NCBI GenBank assembly: GCA_007127665.1
Contig: SKYY01000193.1
Span: 1-7,952 of the forward strand
DNA from: Balneolales bacterium
Lineage (GTDB): Bacteria; Bacteroidota; Rhodothermia; Balneolales; Natronogracilivirgulaceae
Direction: 5' to 3'
DNA: 7,952 bases
Position 1 is the first letter of the stretch, and every line of letters starts with the position of its first letter. The position numbers and the translations under genes are program-made. Shown here one piece after another: positions 6,952-7,952 of the stretch. The notes beneath the pieces were generated by a model, which saw only the letters and a list, made by a program, of their open reading frames with translations, did no database searches and was not told the DNA's origin.

Positions 6952-7028
6952 TACGCTGTCGGCATTGCTGAAGTGCCGTCTACATTGCTGATATGCCGTC
7001 TGCATTTCTGGCGTGCCGTTTGTCCGGG
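6949..7028 (+). repeat. Four 20-bp tandem repeats
   Basis: Four consecutive 20-bp units begin at the HNH stop codon: TGATACGCTGTCGGCATTGC, TGAAGTGCCGTCTACATTGC, TGATATGCCGTCTGCATTTC and TGGCGTGCCGTTTGTCCGGG. The core TGCCGTCT-n-CATT is shared by most, and the fourth is the most worn. The period is exactly 20 bp with no gaps. They lie between the HNH gene and its terminator, so they would be in the 3' untranslated part of the mRNA. The function is unknown. Confidence 0.75.
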
Positions 7029-7134
7029 CGGAATTCTGACTGCGCACATAAAACCCTGATCGCCGCCCTGGAACAGCTGCCATCCACGACCGGCCACTCT
7101 CTGGAAAAACGTTGCCCCGGATTAATCTCCGCCA

Positions 7135-7167
7135 GGGTGCCGCTACCGGCACTCTCATATTTTTTTT
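7135..7167 (+). terminator. Rho-independent terminator of the NlpC/P60-HNH unit
   Basis: GGGTGCCG (7135-7142), loop CTAC, then CGGCACTC (7147-7154) form an 8-bp stem with one G-U pair. A run of eight T follows at 7160-7167. This is a good intrinsic terminator on the plus strand, about 185 bp after the HNH stop codon. It separates that transcript from the aspartokinase leader. Confidence 0.8.
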
Positions 7168-7210
7168 GCAGCAAATATTTGTAACTTCACCCCTCGTAAG
7201 AAATCCCTGA

Positions 7211-7420
7211 TCGAAAGCTCTTGCGCTGGCGCTGCTGTTGGTGTTATCGGTTGGATGCGGTCCGGTGCCTGGTCATGGTGTCGTGCCGGAACCACTCAGT
7301 AGCGGAGCCGGATCAGCATGCGAGAGGTGTCGTGCCGGAACAGCCTGCAAGGGATGTGGTATCAGTTTGGTGACAGGCGGCAATTGTGGAAAAAAATCGG
7401 ATGAATCAATCAATCAATGA
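7211..7420 (+). pseudogene. Possible remnant of a small lipoprotein gene
   Basis: From 7214 the frame reads KALALALLLVLSVGCG, a near-perfect lipoprotein signal peptide with lipobox LSVGC, followed by about 50 Gly- and Cys-rich residues (ERCRAGTACKGCG) to TGA 7418-7420. There is no ATG in this frame: a stop codon (7208-7210) lies just before it, and TTG 7238 would cut off the signal peptide. The frame just upstream reads RKKSLI (7196-7213), as a lipoprotein start should, so a one-base indel near 7213 plus a lost start codon would explain the break. Alternatively it is chance. The region also holds a 16-bp direct repeat GGTGTCGTGCCGGAAC (7277-7292 and 7326-7341) in different reading frames. Confidence 0.3.
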
Positions 7421-7547
7421 AATGACCATGACCGTAGCCCGGCCTCACATGAGCATGATTGAAAGTGTCATGGTCATTCTATGTGACCTTAGAACCGAAG
7501 GTCACGAAGTGCCCAATGAAACGCGTAAGCGAAATCCAAAATTTTAA
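7401..7547 (+). CDS. Possible 48-residue leader peptide in aspartokinase leader unit A
   Basis: An ATG frame of 48 codons starts in an AATC tetranucleotide run and ends at the TAA inside the A/T box AAAATTTTAAAC. It begins MNQSINEMTMTVARPHMSMI and ends RKRNPKF. It is rich in Met (six), with several Thr and Ile, end products or relatives of the aspartate pathway. Its middle SVMVILCDL recurs as NVMGILCDL in units C and D. No SD is visible. It could be an attenuation leader peptide, or the frame may be open only because the DNA repeat allows it. Confidence 0.3.
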   Translation: MNQSINEMTMTVARPHMSMIESVMVILCDLRTEGHEVPNETRKRNPKF

Positions 7548-7551
7548 ACAC
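7417..7551 (+). repeat. Aspartokinase leader repeat, unit A
   Basis: The most 5' of four related units. A perfect 12-bp inverted repeat, AATGACCATGAC (7421-7432) / GTCATGGTCATT (7467-7478), encloses CCTCACATGAGCATGATT. After it come TCTATGTGACCTT and a second perfect hairpin, GTGACCTT-AGAACCG-AAGGTCAC (7483-7505), absent from units C and D. The unit ends in AATCCAAAATTTTAAAC (7533-7549) before the ATG of unit B. Confidence 0.7.
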
Positions 7552-7670
7552 ATGAACCGAAGGTCGCAAAGCGCTATGAACATGACAGCCTCCGGGTGAC
7601 ACACAGGAGGATGATTACATCCTGTCATGTGAGTTCATTACTGACCATATAAATCGAAATTTTTAAACAG
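7552..7670 (+). repeat. Aspartokinase leader repeat, unit B
   Basis: The most diverged unit. The outer stem is ATGAACATGACA (7576-7587) paired with TGTCATGT (7623-7630) and TTCAT (7634-7638), with a 3-nt bulge GAG. The inner stem is CCTCC (7589-7593) / GGAGG (7606-7610). The conserved ATGATTA follows the inner stem. Its first 28 or so bases repeat part of unit A (GAACCGAAGGTC at 7492 and 7554, 62 bp apart). Two tiny frames, 7552-7599 (15 residues) and 7611-7652 (13 residues, MITSCHVSSLLTI), are present. It ends in AATCGAAATTTTTAAAC. Confidence 0.7.
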
Positions 7671-7771
7671 ATGAAATGCCCATGACCGGGCTGGCGCCTG
7701 GACACACAGGAGCATGATTAAGAACGTCATGGGCATTCTATGTGACCTTACGAATCCAAAATTTTAAACAC
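7671..7771 (+). repeat. Aspartokinase leader repeat, unit C (101 bp)
   Basis: Identical to unit D over the first 79 bases. The outer 12-bp stem is AATGCCCATGAC / GTCATGGGCATT. The inner hairpin is GCGCCTG-GACACA-CAGGAGC with one mismatch, followed by ATGATTAAGAAC. Three tiny frames are chained by ATGA overlaps: MKCP (7671-7685), MTGLAPGHTGA (7682-7717) and MIKNVMGILCDLTNPKF (7714-7767). The last stop is TAA in AAAATTTTAAAC, 4 nt before the start codon of unit D. Confidence 0.85.
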
Positions 7772-7872
7772 ATGAAATGCCCATGACCGGGCTGGCGCCT
7801 GGACACACAGGAGCATGATTAAGAACGTCATGGGCATTCTATGTGACCTTGGAAATCAAAAATTTTAAACAC
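7772..7872 (+). repeat. Aspartokinase leader repeat, unit D (101 bp)
   Basis: The last unit, ending directly at the aspartokinase start codon. It has the same stem, hairpin and chained tiny frames as unit C: MKCP (7772-7786), MTGLAPGHTGA (7783-7818) and MIKNVMGILCDLGNQKF (7815-7868). It differs from unit C only in the last 22 bases, which include the box AATCAAAAATTTTAAAC (7854-7870). The third frame stops 4 nt before the aspartokinase ATG, so translational coupling is possible. Confidence 0.85.
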
Positions 7873-7952
7873 ATGAAAGTATTCAAGTTTGGCGGGTCGT
7901 CGGTGGGGACGCCCGATCGCATTGAGGAAATTGCCGCCTGGTTTCACCAGGC
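7873..7952 (+). CDS. Aspartokinase, N-terminal part (cut by the window edge)
   Basis: Aspartokinase phosphorylates aspartate in the first step toward lysine, threonine, methionine and isoleucine. Only 26 residues plus part of a codon are visible: MKVFKFGGSSVGTPDRIEEI and onward. KFGGSSV is the signature lysine-containing nucleotide-binding motif of the family. Whether it is a monofunctional LysC or a bifunctional aspartokinase-homoserine dehydrogenase (ThrA) cannot be seen here. The start is firm: ATG directly follows an A/T box seen at four other starts or repeat heads, and the KFGGSSV motif is at the normal distance. Its upstream region is the fourfold repeated leader. Confidence 0.92.
   Translation, partial: MKVFKFGGSSVGTPDRIEEIAAWFHQ

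Noticed and set aside
6993..7184. 63-codon plus-strand frame after the HNH gene
   Set aside because: It begins inside the 20-bp tandem repeats and reads straight through the intrinsic terminator, so it is unlikely to be a gene.
7401..7872. CRISPR array
   Set aside because: The repeats are 101-135 bp, contiguous, contain hairpins and tiny frames, and have no unique spacers.
7401..7872. Insertion sequence or transposon end
   Set aside because: No transposase frame or target duplication is visible; copies are tandem and end exactly at a gene start. A REP-like palindrome family cannot be ruled out without the genome.

Overview
The window looks like chromosomal DNA from a Bacteroidota-type organism, most likely the Rhodothermota/Balneolota side. 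This is inferred from start sites that mostly lack a Shine-Dalgarno sequence, a recurrent A/T-rich box (AATCCAAAATTTTAAAC) placed 2 nt before start codons, and the gene types; no rRNA or marker search was possible. Most genes are conserved housekeeping genes with ordinary, intact motifs.

Layout. Bases 1-110 hold the tail of an unidentified plus-strand gene, which overlaps the 3' end of purE. purK and purE (minus strand) form a purine-synthesis pair with an unusual gap of about 170-240 bp full of short degenerate repeats. Divergent from purK is prfA (plus strand), peptide release factor 1. prfA runs convergently into a minus-strand pair: a hexameric-type glutamate dehydrogenase followed 12 bp later by a small RsbW-like anti-sigma-factor kinase. 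About 550 bp without a gene then leads to a plus-strand pair: a cytoplasmic-type SH3 + NlpC/P60 murein-peptide hydrolase and, overlapping its end, a small HNH endonuclease-family protein. After it come four 20-bp tandem repeats and a strong intrinsic terminator.

The most unusual part is 7401-7872, directly upstream of the aspartokinase gene that begins at 7873 and runs off the window. It holds four tandem copies (A-D) of a leader element. The last two are 101 bp each and identical over their first 79 bases. Each copy contains a long inverted repeat whose arms differ between copies by compensatory changes, an inner hairpin, a conserved ACAGG..ATGATT-type core, chains of tiny overlapping reading frames, and (B-D) its own copy of the A/T-rich start-site box. 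A diverged relative seems to lie just upstream of the NlpC/P60 gene (5544-5627). This is the best candidate here for an undescribed regulatory system: a repeated, structured, possibly translated leader controlling entry into the aspartate-family amino acid pathway.

No CRISPR array, insertion sequence, tRNA or rRNA was seen.
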